From Myxococcales bacterium (GTDB lineage: Bacteria; Lernaellota; Lernaellaia; Lernaellales; Lernaellaceae), in assembly GCA_012517325.1 (NCBI GenBank), contig JAAYVF010000041.1, positions 1-64,000 of the forward strand: 64,000 nt of DNA. The letters run 5' to 3'. The position numbers and the translations under genes were made by a program. The number at the start of each line of letters is the position of its first letter. Position 1 is the first letter of the stretch. The notes under the pieces are model-generated. The model saw only the letters and a program-made list of their open reading frames with translations, was not told where the DNA came from and searched no databases. Below are positions 19,111 through 28,276 of this stretch, piece after piece.

Positions 19111-19881
19111 CTACGCCGGACGATTCAATCGATACAACAGGCGCAAGCCTTCCAGCGTCAGGTCCGGATCGACCTTTTCGATCGTCGTGGAATAGGGGGA
19201 AATCAGTTCCGCCAGGCCGCCGGTCGCCATGGTGTAAACCTTGCCGCCCAGTTCGTCCCAAATGCGATGCACCATGCCGTCGACCAGGCCGACGTACCCG
19301 TAAACGATGCCGCTTTGCATCGATTCGATGGTGTTTTTGCCGATCACTTGCCGAGGCGCGGCCAACTCGATGCGCGGCAGTTTGCTGGCGCGGAAAAACA
19401 AGGCGTCCATGCTGATAACCATGCCCGGAGAAATCACGCCGCCCAGGTATTCTCCCTTGGCGCTGACGACGTCGAAGGTCGTCGCCGTGCCGAAATCGAT
19501 GACGATCAGGGCGCCTTTCACTTGATGGTAGGCGGCCACCGCGTTGACGATGCGGTCCGCGCCGACTTCTTTCGGGTTGTCGTAGAGGATGGGCATCGCG
19601 GTTTTGATCCCGGGGCTGACGACGACCGCCTTGCAATTGAAGAGCTTTTGCATCACCAGTTCGAAACAGCGCGAGAGCGGCGGCACGACGCAGGAGATGA
19701 TCGCGCCGTTGATTTGCTGAGGATTGAGCTTTTCCGCCGCCAACAGGCTGCGGATCAAAATCGCGTATTCGTCCGCGGTTTTTTGTTTCTTGGTTTCGAC
19801 GCGCCAGCAAGCGCGAACCGTTTCGTCGGCGAAAATGCCGAAAACGATATTGGTGTTGCCGATATCCACCGCGAAAAGCAT
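19111..19881 (-). CDS. coaX: Type III pantothenate kinase
   Basis: 256 residues, ASKHA fold. The enzyme phosphorylates pantothenate with ATP, the first step of coenzyme A synthesis, and needs a monovalent cation. Motifs present: the N-terminal DIGNTNIVFG phosphate loop, GADRIVNAVAAY (pantothenate site), IDFGTATTFDVV and GGVISPG. It follows birA with three bases between stop and start, the common birA-coaX order, and is the last gene of a nadC-birA-coaX cofactor set. Confidence 0.94.
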   Translation of the reverse strand: MLFAVDIGNTNIVFGIFADETVRACWRVETKKQKTADEYAILIRSLLAAEKLNPQQINGAIISCVVPPLSRCFELVMQKLFNCKAVVVSPGIKTAMPILYDNPKEVGADRIVNAVAAYHQVKGALIVIDFGTATTFDVVSAKGEYLGGVISPGMVISMDALFFRASKLPRIELAAPRQVIGKNTIESMQSGIVYGYVGLVDGMVHRIWDELGGKVYTMATGGLAELISPYSTTIEKVDPDLTLEGLRLLYRLNRPA

Positions 19882-19884
19882 GGT

Positions 19885-20673
19885 TCAATCTCCCTGCAAA
19901 AAAACGTCCCCGCAAGTGACCAATCGCCGCTGTCCGCCGGTTTCGACGATCAGGTTGCCGAAATCGTCGAGGGCGATCGCGACGGCGGTGAAGGTTTGCT
20001 CATCATCCTTAACCGTAATCGTTTGGCCTTTCAAGTTGGCTTGCCGCTCCCAATCGGCGAATAACCGACGACGGTCCGTCCGCCATTGGGCATAGCGCTT
20101 TTCGCACGCCGGCAGGAAGTGCCGCAGAACGTCAGGGCGCGGAATCGCGGCATTCGCGAAGTCCGCCAGGGAAATCGCCAGCGATCGCAACTCGGCCGGT
20201 CGCTCGTCCGCCCGGGAATTGACGTTGATGCCGACTCCGACCACGACGAAAGGATTTTCAGCCAAACTGCTCTGGCAAAGAATGCCGCAAATTTTCCGGC
20301 CGGCCACCAGCACGTCGTTCGGCCATTTCAACCGTACCGCCGACCCGACGAATTGACGAATGGCGTCGGCCGCCGTCAGGCCGATCGCCAGACTGAGGCT
20401 CGGAATGATTTCGCGATCGACATCCGGACGAAGAAGAAAGGAAAACAGCAGATCGCGCCCCGGCAAACCGAACCAACGCCGTTCCCGGCGGCCGCGGCCG
20501 GCAGTCTGGTGATCGGCGATCAGCAAGGCGCCATGCGGCAGGTCAGCGCCGTTTTGCAACAGATCGGCATTGGTGCTGCCCGTTTCGTCGACGATCGACA
20601 GCCATTCTTTTCCCAGCCATTCGACGTTCGGCAGGCGGTGGATGGAATCGGGGGTTATCTCGATCGGTGTCAT
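19885..20673 (-). CDS. birA: Biotin-[acetyl-CoA-carboxylase] ligase
   Basis: 262 residues. It makes biotinyl-AMP and attaches biotin to carboxylase carrier proteins. The family motifs are GSTNADLL, the biotinyl-AMP loop QTAGRGRRERRWF, LKWPNDVLV and KICGILCQ with VVGVGINVN. The N-terminal DNA-binding helix-turn-helix of the E. coli protein is absent, so this is a group I (enzyme-only) ligase with no repressor role. The start chosen overlaps the nadC stop (ATGA); the much longer open frame upstream to 21711 runs antisense-like through nadC in another frame and is not part of the gene. Confidence 0.92.
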   Translation of the reverse strand: MTPIEITPDSIHRLPNVEWLGKEWLSIVDETGSTNADLLQNGADLPHGALLIADHQTAGRGRRERRWFGLPGRDLLFSFLLRPDVDREIIPSLSLAIGLTAADAIRQFVGSAVRLKWPNDVLVAGRKICGILCQSSLAENPFVVVGVGINVNSRADERPAELRSLAISLADFANAAIPRPDVLRHFLPACEKRYAQWRTDRRRLFADWERQANLKGQTITVKDDEQTFTAVAIALDDFGNLIVETGGQRRLVTCGDVFLQGD

Positions 20674-21521
20674 GCGCGGTTCGGCGTCAATTTCATATGG
20701 AGATCGGCGGCCGGAACGCTGTGGGTCAGCGCGCCGACGCTGATGCGGTCGATGCCGGTCGCCGCCAAGGCCGCGATCCGGTCCAACGTCACGCCGCCGG
20801 AAACCTCCAACTCGGCGCGTCCGGCGGCGATTTCCACGCAGCGGCGGATACGGTCGAGGTCCATGTTGTCCAGCAGGATGACAGGCGCCTGTTCGGCCAG
20901 GGCCTCCCGCAATTCCTCTTCGTTGCGGACCTCGATCTCCAGCGGCGCCTGAGGGAACTCCAGCCGCGCTTTGCGGATCGCGGCGGTGACGCCGCCGCAG
21001 GCGTCGACGTGGTTGTCCTTGATCAGGATTTGATCGTACAGGCCGAACCGGTGATTGTGTCCCCCGCCGGCCCGCACGGCGGCTTTTTCCAGCCGCCGCA
21101 TCCCCGGATTGGTCTTGCGGGTATCCAGAATTCTCGCCCGGTGCGGGCCGACCTGTTCGACGTAAGCGGCGGTCAGCGTGGCGACGCCGCACAGATGGCA
21201 AAGCAGGTTCAGACAGATCCGTTCGCCGGCCAGCAGGGAACGGACGCGGCCGCGCACGATCGCCAACCGATCGCCGACGACAAGCCGCTGCCCGTCGGTC
21301 GCGGGCGTTTCGATTTTGACTTCCGGATCGATCAAATCCCAGAATGGCGCGAGAATTTCCAGACCGGCGGCGACCAGGGGTTGCTTGGCGCGGATTTCCG
21401 CCTCTCCGAGCCATTGCGGATCGATCGTGGCGATTCCGGTGATGTCGCCCGAGCCGAGATCCTCTTCGATCGCCAGCAGCAGCAGGCGCTGCAAACCGGT
21501 CGGGTCCAACCCGGCGTCCAT
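20670..21521 (-). CDS. nadC: Nicotinate-nucleotide pyrophosphorylase (carboxylating), QAPRTase
   Basis: 283 residues. It converts quinolinate and PRPP to nicotinate mononucleotide in de novo NAD synthesis. Motifs include EDLGSGDIT, the substrate-binding LDTRKTNPGMRRLEKAAVRAGGG region (Arg, Lys and His residues), ILIKDNH and LEVSGGVTLDRI near the C-terminus. nadA and nadB are not in the window. The preceding pseudo-receiver gene ends at the base before the nadC start codon, so the two are probably cotranscribed. Confidence 0.95.
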   Translation of the reverse strand: MDAGLDPTGLQRLLLLAIEEDLGSGDITGIATIDPQWLGEAEIRAKQPLVAAGLEILAPFWDLIDPEVKIETPATDGQRLVVGDRLAIVRGRVRSLLAGERICLNLLCHLCGVATLTAAYVEQVGPHRARILDTRKTNPGMRRLEKAAVRAGGGHNHRFGLYDQILIKDNHVDACGGVTAAIRKARLEFPQAPLEIEVRNEEELREALAEQAPVILLDNMDLDRIRRCVEIAAGRAELEVSGGVTLDRIAALAATGIDRISVGALTHSVPAADLHMKLTPNRA

Positions 21522-22373
21522 TTACTCCTCCATGAGCTTGCGAATGGTGTTCTGGATGATGGTTTGGATGTGTTGCTTGAGCACGCGGGATACTTCCTGC
21601 CGCATGTTCTCGTCCACCCGCTGGCCGTAGTGGAATTCGATCCATTGTTCGATGTGGCGGGAGATTTCCGCACTGGATGCCTCGCTGACTTTTTCGGAAC
21701 GTTTGATCCAAAGGTCAGACGTCACGGCATCGAGTGCCGGTTGAGTCGTCGCGTTCGACGCGGCGTCGGACCGGGCTGCGCCGGCCGGCGGCTCCTCGTC
21801 ATCGAAAAAGGCGCGTAACGGATCGCTGGTTTTGGGCATCATCCGCGCGGTGGTTTTACTGCGCTCCGGAGCGGGTTTGCTCGGCGGCGGCGGTGGGGCC
21901 GGCTTGGCCGGTTCGGGCGGGGGCGTCGGAATTTCCGAAATGACTTTTTTCGCCACGGAAGTCGGCCGGCTGGCGATCGGCACCGCCTGCTCCATTTTTT
22001 CGGCCACTTCGAGGATCGCCTCCGCCAGCGGCTCTTCCTCCATTTGCATTTCAATGAATCGATCGATGCCGGAAAGAATGCCGAGGGCATGGTCGTAGGA
22101 AGCGCTGTTCTCCACGATCATGATCACCCCGACATGGGAAAGTTTATTGATTTCCTTGATCTGTCGGCACAAATCGTAGCCGTTGCCGTCGGGCAGGTTG
22201 GCATTGGTGGCCACGATCGAGGGCTCGGTCTGCCGGACCATTTCCAAGGCGTCGCGCAGGGTAGGCAAGACATGAAAGGCATTGCCACGCAAACCGAGCG
22301 CGTCGCGCACTCGTTTCCGGAAATCCTCCGGAAGGCCGACCAGGATCAGACGGCGCGAGGTGGTTTCTTTCAT
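21522..22373 (-). CDS. Pseudo-receiver protein with Pro-rich linker and helical C-terminus
   Basis: 283 residues. Residues 5 to about 125 have a CheY-like receiver fold, but the acceptor Asp is Asn57 (IVATNANLPDGNGYDLC), the N-terminal acidic pair is lost (LVGLPED) and the usual Lys is missing, so phosphorylation is unlikely. A disordered Pro-rich linker (PTPPPEPAKPAPPPPPSKPA) leads to a C-terminal helical region (about 235-283, QWIEFHYGQRVDENM then a long helix) that resembles the amphipathic C-terminal segments found in gliding or polarity proteins of deltaproteobacteria. The family is not named with certainty. It is placed first in the nadC-birA-coaX transcript. Confidence 0.6.
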   Translation of the reverse strand: MKETTSRRLILVGLPEDFRKRVRDALGLRGNAFHVLPTLRDALEMVRQTEPSIVATNANLPDGNGYDLCRQIKEINKLSHVGVIMIVENSASYDHALGILSGIDRFIEMQMEEEPLAEAILEVAEKMEQAVPIASRPTSVAKKVISEIPTPPPEPAKPAPPPPPSKPAPERSKTTARMMPKTSDPLRAFFDDEEPPAGAARSDAASNATTQPALDAVTSDLWIKRSEKVSEASSAEISRHIEQWIEFHYGQRVDENMRQEVSRVLKQHIQTIIQNTIRKLMEE

Positions 22374-22388
22374 GGCGGTCCCTCTCTC

Positions 22389-23498
22389 TCAGCCGATCGG
22401 CACGAGCGCGTAGGCGCGAGTCCCGATGCCGATTTTTTCCGCATGTTCCAACTGACACAAATACGGCACCTTGGGATAAATATCCCGAATTTTGTCATCG
22501 CCCGCGGCGAAGGCATTTGTCAACCGCGTCTGCCGGTTGCCGGGCGCCTGTTGAATCGCGTCCAGACACGCCTGATCGAGCGCGACCGGGTCGGTAGAGG
22601 CGAAAATGCCCTGATCGGGCACGATCGGCGCGTCGTTCATGCCGTAACAATCGCAGGCCGGGCTGACCTGGGTGACGAAATTGACGAAAAAGCAACGGCC
22701 GTCCTTGCCGGCCATGGCGCCGGCGGCGTATTCGGCCATCAGTTCTCCGAGGCGATTGAGCCCCTGATTCCATTCGATTTCAATGGCGTCGGCCGGGCAA
22801 ACGCCGAGACATTCCGCGCAGCCGGTGCATTTTTCCTCGTCGATTGCCGCTTTTTTTTCAACCAACGAAATCGCCCCGAAGGTGCAGGCGCGCACACAAA
22901 TGCCGTCGCCCAGGCAAGCATCCCGATTGACGTGAGGCGATACCGAACTGTGCATTTGCAGCTTGCCGTCACGGCTGGCCGCCCCCATGCCGATGTTTTT
23001 GATCGCGCCGCCGAATCCCGTCGCTTCGTGCAGTTTAAAGTGCGAAACCGCGACCAGCGCGTCGGCGCGGGCGATCGCCTCGGCAATCGACACCGAACGG
23101 CGGTGAATCCCCTCGATCGGCACCGTTTCGCCCGCCTGGGCGCGCAAGCCGTCGGCGATGATGACCGGCGCGCCGAGCGTAATGGCGGTGAAGCCGTGCG
23201 CCGTGGCGGTCTCCAGGTGTTTGATCGCATTGGATCGCGAGCCCCGATAAAGCGTGTTGGCATCGGTGACGAAGGGGCGGGCGCCGGTTTTCAAAATCGA
23301 CTGCACCACTTCGCGGACGAAAACCGGCGGCACGAACGAGGTGTTGCCGTGTTCGCCGAAATGGACCTTCACCGCGACCAGTTGTTCGGGCGAGAGGCGG
23401 GCGGCCAATTCCATTTTATCCAGCAATTGCCCGACCTTCTGCAGCAGATTGCGGCGCAGTGAAGCCCGCAGCGAGGCGAAATAAACGGGTGACGGCAT
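22389..23498 (-). CDS. DUF362-domain protein with ferredoxin-type [4Fe-4S] clusters
   Basis: 369 residues from the chosen ATG, which has GGGGAGG just upstream; an in-frame start 12 codons earlier lacks such a site. The N- and C-terminal parts form the DUF362 domain (VKVHFGEHGNTSFVPP, TDANTLYRGSRSNA, HFKLHEATGFGGAIKNIGMG). Inserted near residues 200-250 are two ferredoxin motifs, CLGDGICVRAC and CTGCAECLGVCP, for two [4Fe-4S] clusters. Such proteins are soluble and presumed electron carriers or regulators; the exact reaction is unknown. Its neighbours give no hint of a partner. Confidence 0.8.
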   Translation of the reverse strand: MPSPVYFASLRASLRRNLLQKVGQLLDKMELAARLSPEQLVAVKVHFGEHGNTSFVPPVFVREVVQSILKTGARPFVTDANTLYRGSRSNAIKHLETATAHGFTAITLGAPVIIADGLRAQAGETVPIEGIHRRSVSIAEAIARADALVAVSHFKLHEATGFGGAIKNIGMGAASRDGKLQMHSSVSPHVNRDACLGDGICVRACTFGAISLVEKKAAIDEEKCTGCAECLGVCPADAIEIEWNQGLNRLGELMAEYAAGAMAGKDGRCFFVNFVTQVSPACDCYGMNDAPIVPDQGIFASTDPVALDQACLDAIQQAPGNRQTRLTNAFAAGDDKIRDIYPKVPYLCQLEHAEKIGIGTRAYALVPIG

Positions 23499-23636
23499 TG
23501 GCGGATCCTCCCCTCGATCAAACGGTGATTCCACCCCATGCGGTGGAAAATATAATCATGGTTGTTTACCGGCGTCCGCAGCTTTGTTAAGCTGCCCCCA
23601 ATTCGACACTGCGGAAACAAGTTAAGGATTATCGAC

Positions 23637-24941
23637 ATGCGCCGTCATTTTGCAATCGCCGGTATCTGCCTGCTGCTCACCCTGGGCCTGACCGTAACCG
23701 CCGCCTTCGCGGAAGGGAAAACGATGACCCGCACCGAGGACTCGGTGATCGTGCGCGGCGATCGGCTGTCGGGTGCCCAGGGGTGGCCGATCGCCCTGAC
23801 CAGGCTTTACCGGCTCGACGGCGAGAAGGCGACGCCGGTCCCGTTTCAGATCGACGAGCGGTTGCCGAACAACGAATACGCCTTGCCTTTCGGTCGGAAT
23901 AAAAGCGCCGACGACGGCAAGATCGACGGCAATGACGAATTGGTGTTCATGATCAAGGACGCCGGTGATCGCGGCGCGCGCGCTTTGCTGCCGGACGGCG
24001 CCGACCAGGTCGTGGAAATCACGCTGACCGATCCGGTGAACGGCGGCAAGGCCTGGCTGTATCTGCTGCGCTTTCCGAACAATCCGCCGCCGGTAAGCCC
24101 GATCGATTACGTGCAGTACGACAACACCAGGACCGTCATCGATACGGTTCGTTTCCGTATGGGGTTCCATCCGAAAGCCCCGCTCTCCATTGGCGAACTG
24201 GTCTTAAAACCGGAAGGCGGCGGCCGCGGTCAGGATTTGGTGGATCGCCTGAAAATCCGCTTTACCGCCAAGGTGATGGGCGTCGATTTGATTCGCAACG
24301 AGGAGGATTTCGTCTCCGACACCATCGGCTGGATCGACGGACCGGTGCGGATCGTCCGCCGGACGATCAACCAGGTCAAAATATGGAAATTGAAATCGCC
24401 CAAGGCCTACACCGACAACGTGTATTTTCTCAACTCCTTTGAATTCCCGACCTTTATCGAAATGCCGTTCCGCACGGATCTGCTGATTTCCGAACCTCGC
24501 TTCCGGGTATCCACCGACGGGTTGTGCGTTGCCGCCGGCCGCGTCTTCTCCAACAGCAACAACCCGGCCGGCGTCAAGGTCGACGGCGTGATGAGCGAGG
24601 CCGAGAACAAGTTGAATCCCGCCCCTTATACCTGGTCGCTGGTGACCGATCCGTCGGGCAAGGGCGCCTGGATGAATCGCCTGCTTTACGACGCCGCCAG
24701 CACGAAGGTGCGCCCAATGCTGTATTACCGCGACGACATGAAGCATCCCGACGGTCCGGAGGACGAGGCCGGCGAATGCGGCGATCTGGGTTATACGCTG
24801 GAAAACATGGGGACGATCAAGAGCGAAAAGCTCTATTTGAAGTCGATCCTCTACAACATTCCCGATTACCAGCCGGCGCGCATCCAGGAATTCATGAACA
24901 TTCTGGATCGGCCGATCAAGGTTGCCGCGCAGCCGCTGTGA
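23637..24941 (+). CDS. Secreted protein of unknown function
   Basis: 434 residues from the chosen ATG (AAGGATT upstream), beginning with a good signal peptide (LLLTLGLTVTAAFAEG). A longer frame from 23562 adds 25 residues and has no comparable site. The mature part is predicted periplasmic or surface-exposed and beta-rich. Distinctive segments are PVPFQIDERLPNNEYALPFG, DDGKIDGNDELVFMIKDAGDRG and YLLRFPNNPPPVSP; the FQIDE and DELVFM motifs recur in uncharacterised secreted proteins. No catalytic pattern is recognised. It converges with the CruF-like gene. Confidence 0.6.
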   Translation: MRRHFAIAGICLLLTLGLTVTAAFAEGKTMTRTEDSVIVRGDRLSGAQGWPIALTRLYRLDGEKATPVPFQIDERLPNNEYALPFGRNKSADDGKIDGNDELVFMIKDAGDRGARALLPDGADQVVEITLTDPVNGGKAWLYLLRFPNNPPPVSPIDYVQYDNTRTVIDTVRFRMGFHPKAPLSIGELVLKPEGGGRGQDLVDRLKIRFTAKVMGVDLIRNEEDFVSDTIGWIDGPVRIVRRTINQVKIWKLKSPKAYTDNVYFLNSFEFPTFIEMPFRTDLLISEPRFRVSTDGLCVAAGRVFSNSNNPAGVKVDGVMSEAENKLNPAPYTWSLVTDPSGKGAWMNRLLYDAASTKVRPMLYYRDDMKHPDGPEDEAGECGDLGYTLENMGTIKSEKLYLKSILYNIPDYQPARIQEFMNILDRPIKVAAQPL

Positions 24942-24950
24942 ACAAGCGGA

Positions 24951-26006
24951 TCAGTACGGGTAGATCTTGTTGAAAAAGGCGTCGAGAATCTGCAGGGACG
25001 GATAGCCCGTTCCCGCGGCGCCGAACAGGGTCTCGTAGACCACCATCAGGCCGAGCCAGATCGATCCGGCGAAAATGGCGATGCTCGGGGCCAGTAGCAA
25101 CAACCGCGCGTTGCGCTGCCAGACGGTCAGATCGGCCCGATCGGCATAGGTGAAATAGACGAGCGAAAAAGAGAAAAAGGCGCCGAACCAGGCGGCGTAA
25201 TTGCAGAAGGGCACGCCGAACCACCAGGCCGGCAGCGACTCGTGCCAGCGCCACCACATATCCGGAAAACTGGCCAAGGGATCGAGCTGGGCATCGGCGG
25301 ATATCGCCAGGACGGTCGTCACCAGCGCGGTCAGGGCCGGCGAAGCCTTCAAGCGCGCCGAGCGTTCGCGGAAAAATTCGATCATCGTGATGCAGCAGGT
25401 GAACACGATGCACCAGCCCACCATCGTCGCCAGCGGGGCGGGCAGCTTATAAACGTAAACCTTGAAGTGCGGCTCGAAGAAATAGCCGAGATAGATGCCC
25501 GCATTCTCCAGGGCCATGCCGTAGACAAAAGCCACGCCGAAGAAGGTCACGAAGCGCGCCCAACCCCGGTGGTACAGGGTATGGGTCATGATCATGATCG
25601 CCCAGAACAAATTGGACAATTCGAACATCCGGCGAAACGCGGGGCCGGAAATCTCGTGGCGGAAAAACGGGAAGATCGCGTAGAACAGCCAGATGAACAG
25701 GGGCACGCCGAAAGCCAGAAGGAGAATCCGGCGGTGCACCTTTTCCTTGTCGAATTGCTGTTTGGTCTCGCGCAGCCGGATCCGGTAGTAGCCGTAGAAC
25801 CAAAGCGACAACGGCAAAACGAGCAAGGCGAACCAATGACGCGAGATGCCGACATCCACGAACCATTTTTCCGGGGCGTTGGACATCAGGATGTTATGAA
25901 TGCCCAATCCTTCCAGAAAAAGGAACCAGATGGGGAGTTTGTCCCAGATTTCATTCACGATCGCGCGGCGGGTTAATAAATTTTGGGTGATGTCGCGTTG
26001 TTCCAC
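24951..26006 (-). CDS. CruF-like carotenoid hydratase family membrane protein
   Basis: 351 residues with about eight or nine hydrophobic helices. The segments MALENAGIYLGYFFEPHFKVY, PLATMVGWCIVF, LDPLASFPDMWWRW and WWFGVPFCNYAAWFGAFF match in order the polar motifs of the DUF422/CruF carotenoid 1,2-hydratase family (Glu in the ExxG motif, Asp-Pro, and the FGVPxxNY box), which adds water to the psi end of acyclic carotenoids. The N-terminal 130 residues are less typical. No crtB, crtI or cruG lies beside it, so the substrate and even the carotenoid role rest on motif likeness. Confidence 0.55.
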   Translation of the reverse strand: MEQRDITQNLLTRRAIVNEIWDKLPIWFLFLEGLGIHNILMSNAPEKWFVDVGISRHWFALLVLPLSLWFYGYYRIRLRETKQQFDKEKVHRRILLLAFGVPLFIWLFYAIFPFFRHEISGPAFRRMFELSNLFWAIMIMTHTLYHRGWARFVTFFGVAFVYGMALENAGIYLGYFFEPHFKVYVYKLPAPLATMVGWCIVFTCCITMIEFFRERSARLKASPALTALVTTVLAISADAQLDPLASFPDMWWRWHESLPAWWFGVPFCNYAAWFGAFFSFSLVYFTYADRADLTVWQRNARLLLLAPSIAIFAGSIWLGLMVVYETLFGAAGTGYPSLQILDAFFNKIYPY

Positions 26007-26137
26007 GGGCCCCTCGTGGTAAAGTGAATAGTCGGGGTAATTTATCGGCCGCCGATTTAACGGTCAAGTGGAGGCGATGCCCCTAACAGGCCGGCGGGAG
26101 GCATGGCCCGCTCTGGACGAATCGAGCCATCCGCGTA

Positions 26138-26146
26138 TGCTATAAC
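26138..26146 (+). promoter_or_regulatory. Candidate extended -10 promoter before the sensor kinase
   Basis: TGC directly followed by TATAAC (26141-26146) is an extended -10 match about 75 bases before the kinase start. A clear -35 is not seen, which extended -10 promoters do not strictly need. Confidence 0.3.
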
Positions 26147-26220
26147 GTTGTTCGGGGAAAGTAGATGAGCGATTAAAAATTATCGCGATTCCCGGTGACT
26201 ATTCCAAACAGGATGACCAG

Positions 26221-28224
26221 GTGAAACCGGAAGTATCAGCCGCTTTATTCATGCCTCTAGTCGAGCAATGCAAAGAAAGCGACGTGTCCTTGGAGCGCTG
26301 GAATTCCTCGGCCTCGAAGGAAGAAAGCCTGCCACTGGAAAAGCGCTGGTGGATCGACGAAGTCACGTTCCGCGAGTTGATCGCCGTCCTGGGCAATCTG
26401 AACATCGAAAAATTGAAAGCGGTCGGAGCGCGATTCCTCAAGGACGAGTCGAACGGCTTGGGCGATCTGTTGTTTCCGTTCGTCGATGATCCGCACCACC
26501 TGCTCGACGCCCTGGCCGAACAGATCAACTACAACGCCCGCACGTTGCGCCTGACCTTGCATCCCGGCGAAAAAAACTCCTTCACCGCCACCCTGGTTTC
26601 CACGCTCAAGCGCCCGGCGCCGCCGGTGCTGGGCTGGTGGCTGGAAGGGATTCTGCGCGCCGCGCAGGAGCTGATTCAGCCCTTCGACTTCAAACGGCAG
26701 GACGTGACCAACGGCCATGCCGACGAACTGATCGCCTCGATGAAAAAGGCGGAAGCCGAGACCAACGCCTGCGCCTATCAGATTTCGTGGAAGAAAACGT
26801 TTTTCTCTCGAACGCCGAAATCGACCGACCGTCTGGAGCACGCCCGCGAAAGCATGAATCGCGCGCGCAAGGCGATCGTCTATCACCGGCAACAACTGGC
26901 GCAGACCCAGTTGCGCCTGGCGAGCGAAGAGGCCTTGTTGCACGGCATCGTCTCGCTGTCGGAGGCGACCAAGACGGTCAAGACCTATCGCGAACTGATC
27001 CACCTCACAGCCAACCGCATCTGCACCGACCTGGGGTTTGACCGCTGCCAGATCTATCTGGCGCGCGAAGGGCAGTTGGAAATCGTCTCGGTGATCGACC
27101 CGCTGGACATGAACTGGGCGCAGACGATCTTCGCGACCGTGCAGGCCAATCCGATTCCGCTCGACGACCGCACCGAGGAAAGCCGCTCGTTCCAAAGCGG
27201 CAAGTACGTGATCGTCAACAACCCGTGGAACAACATTTTCGTGCCGCAGGTGCAGCAGGAGGCCTGGAAATCGAAGGGTTACCTGATCGTGCCCATCCGC
27301 GGCGCCGACCGGATCATCGGCCTGGTGCTGGCCGACCATTACTACAAGCGGCTGCCGATCGAACCCGACGATGTCGATAAACTCCAGGCGGTCGCCAACA
27401 TCAGCGGTATGGCGATCGAAAAGCTGCGCCTGATCGACAAACTGGAAACCAAGGTCACCGAGCGCACCGGCGAATTGGAGCGGGCGAACAAGAAACTGAT
27501 GGTGCTTTACGAAAAAGCGCGCGAAACCGACCGCATCAAGAGTGATTTTCTGGCCAACATGAGCCACGAACTGCGGACGCCGCTCAATTCGATCATCGGT
27601 TTTTCAAAGATCATCCTGCGCGGCATCGACGGCCCGTTGACCGACCGGCAGCAGACCGACATCTCGGCGATTCTCAACAGCGGCACGCACCTGCTGAGTC
27701 TGATCAACGACATTCTCGATCTGTCCAAGATCGAATCGGGCCGCATGGAACTGCAAATGGCCGATTTCTCCCTGCAGGGCATGCTGCACGAGGTGGAGAC
27801 CAGCGCGCGCATCCTGCTCAAGGACAAGCCGATCGAGTTGGTCATCAACATCGATCCCGCGCTCGATGTCGTGTTCGGCGACCGGATGCGGTTGCATCAG
27901 GTCATGCTCAACCTGGTCAGCAATGCCTCCAAGTTCACCGAAAAAGGCCAGATCACCATCACCTCCAAACGCGGCAGCGACAGCTTCTACATCGCCGTTT
28001 CCGACACCGGGATGGGCATCCCGGCCGATAAGATCAACCTGGTTTTCGAACGCTTTCGCCAACTCGATTCGAGTTCCAGTCGCGTCAAGGGCGGCAGCGG
28101 TCTTGGATTGACGATCAGCAAGAAGTTTGTTGAGATGCACGGCGGTAGGATTTGGGTGACGAGCACCGAAGGCGTGGGATCGACGTTCCACATCTCGATT
28201 CCGTACAAGGTTCCTACGGTGTAA
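26221..28224 (+). CDS. Sensor histidine kinase with GAF domain
   Basis: 667 residues, cytosolic. A unique N-terminal helical region (1 to about 235) precedes a GAF domain (about 245-410), a short coiled coil (LETKVTERTGELERANKKL), the HisKA dimerisation domain with the phospho-acceptor His449 in NMSHELRTPLNSIIGF, and a HATPase domain (N box near 560, DTGMGIPADKI, GGSGLGLTISKKFVEMHGG). It starts with GTG at 26221, with AGGA eight bases before. Fifty-two bases downstream is a receiver/HD-GYP protein, its most likely phosphotransfer partner. The ligand sensed by the GAF domain is unknown. Confidence 0.88.
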   Translation: MKPEVSAALFMPLVEQCKESDVSLERWNSSASKEESLPLEKRWWIDEVTFRELIAVLGNLNIEKLKAVGARFLKDESNGLGDLLFPFVDDPHHLLDALAEQINYNARTLRLTLHPGEKNSFTATLVSTLKRPAPPVLGWWLEGILRAAQELIQPFDFKRQDVTNGHADELIASMKKAEAETNACAYQISWKKTFFSRTPKSTDRLEHARESMNRARKAIVYHRQQLAQTQLRLASEEALLHGIVSLSEATKTVKTYRELIHLTANRICTDLGFDRCQIYLAREGQLEIVSVIDPLDMNWAQTIFATVQANPIPLDDRTEESRSFQSGKYVIVNNPWNNIFVPQVQQEAWKSKGYLIVPIRGADRIIGLVLADHYYKRLPIEPDDVDKLQAVANISGMAIEKLRLIDKLETKVTERTGELERANKKLMVLYEKARETDRIKSDFLANMSHELRTPLNSIIGFSKIILRGIDGPLTDRQQTDISAILNSGTHLLSLINDILDLSKIESGRMELQMADFSLQGMLHEVETSARILLKDKPIELVINIDPALDVVFGDRMRLHQVMLNLVSNASKFTEKGQITITSKRGSDSFYIAVSDTGMGIPADKINLVFERFRQLDSSSSRVKGGSGLGLTISKKFVEMHGGRIWVTSTEGVGSTFHISIPYKVPTV

Positions 28225-28276
28225 TCCTCCCGTGGCCGCACGGCATGCCGGGAGAGGCAAGGAAGCGGATCGGTAA

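Noticed and set aside
19885-21711. A 608-codon version of birA
   Set aside because: The upstream two-thirds lies in a wrong frame of nadC; the real start overlaps the nadC stop.
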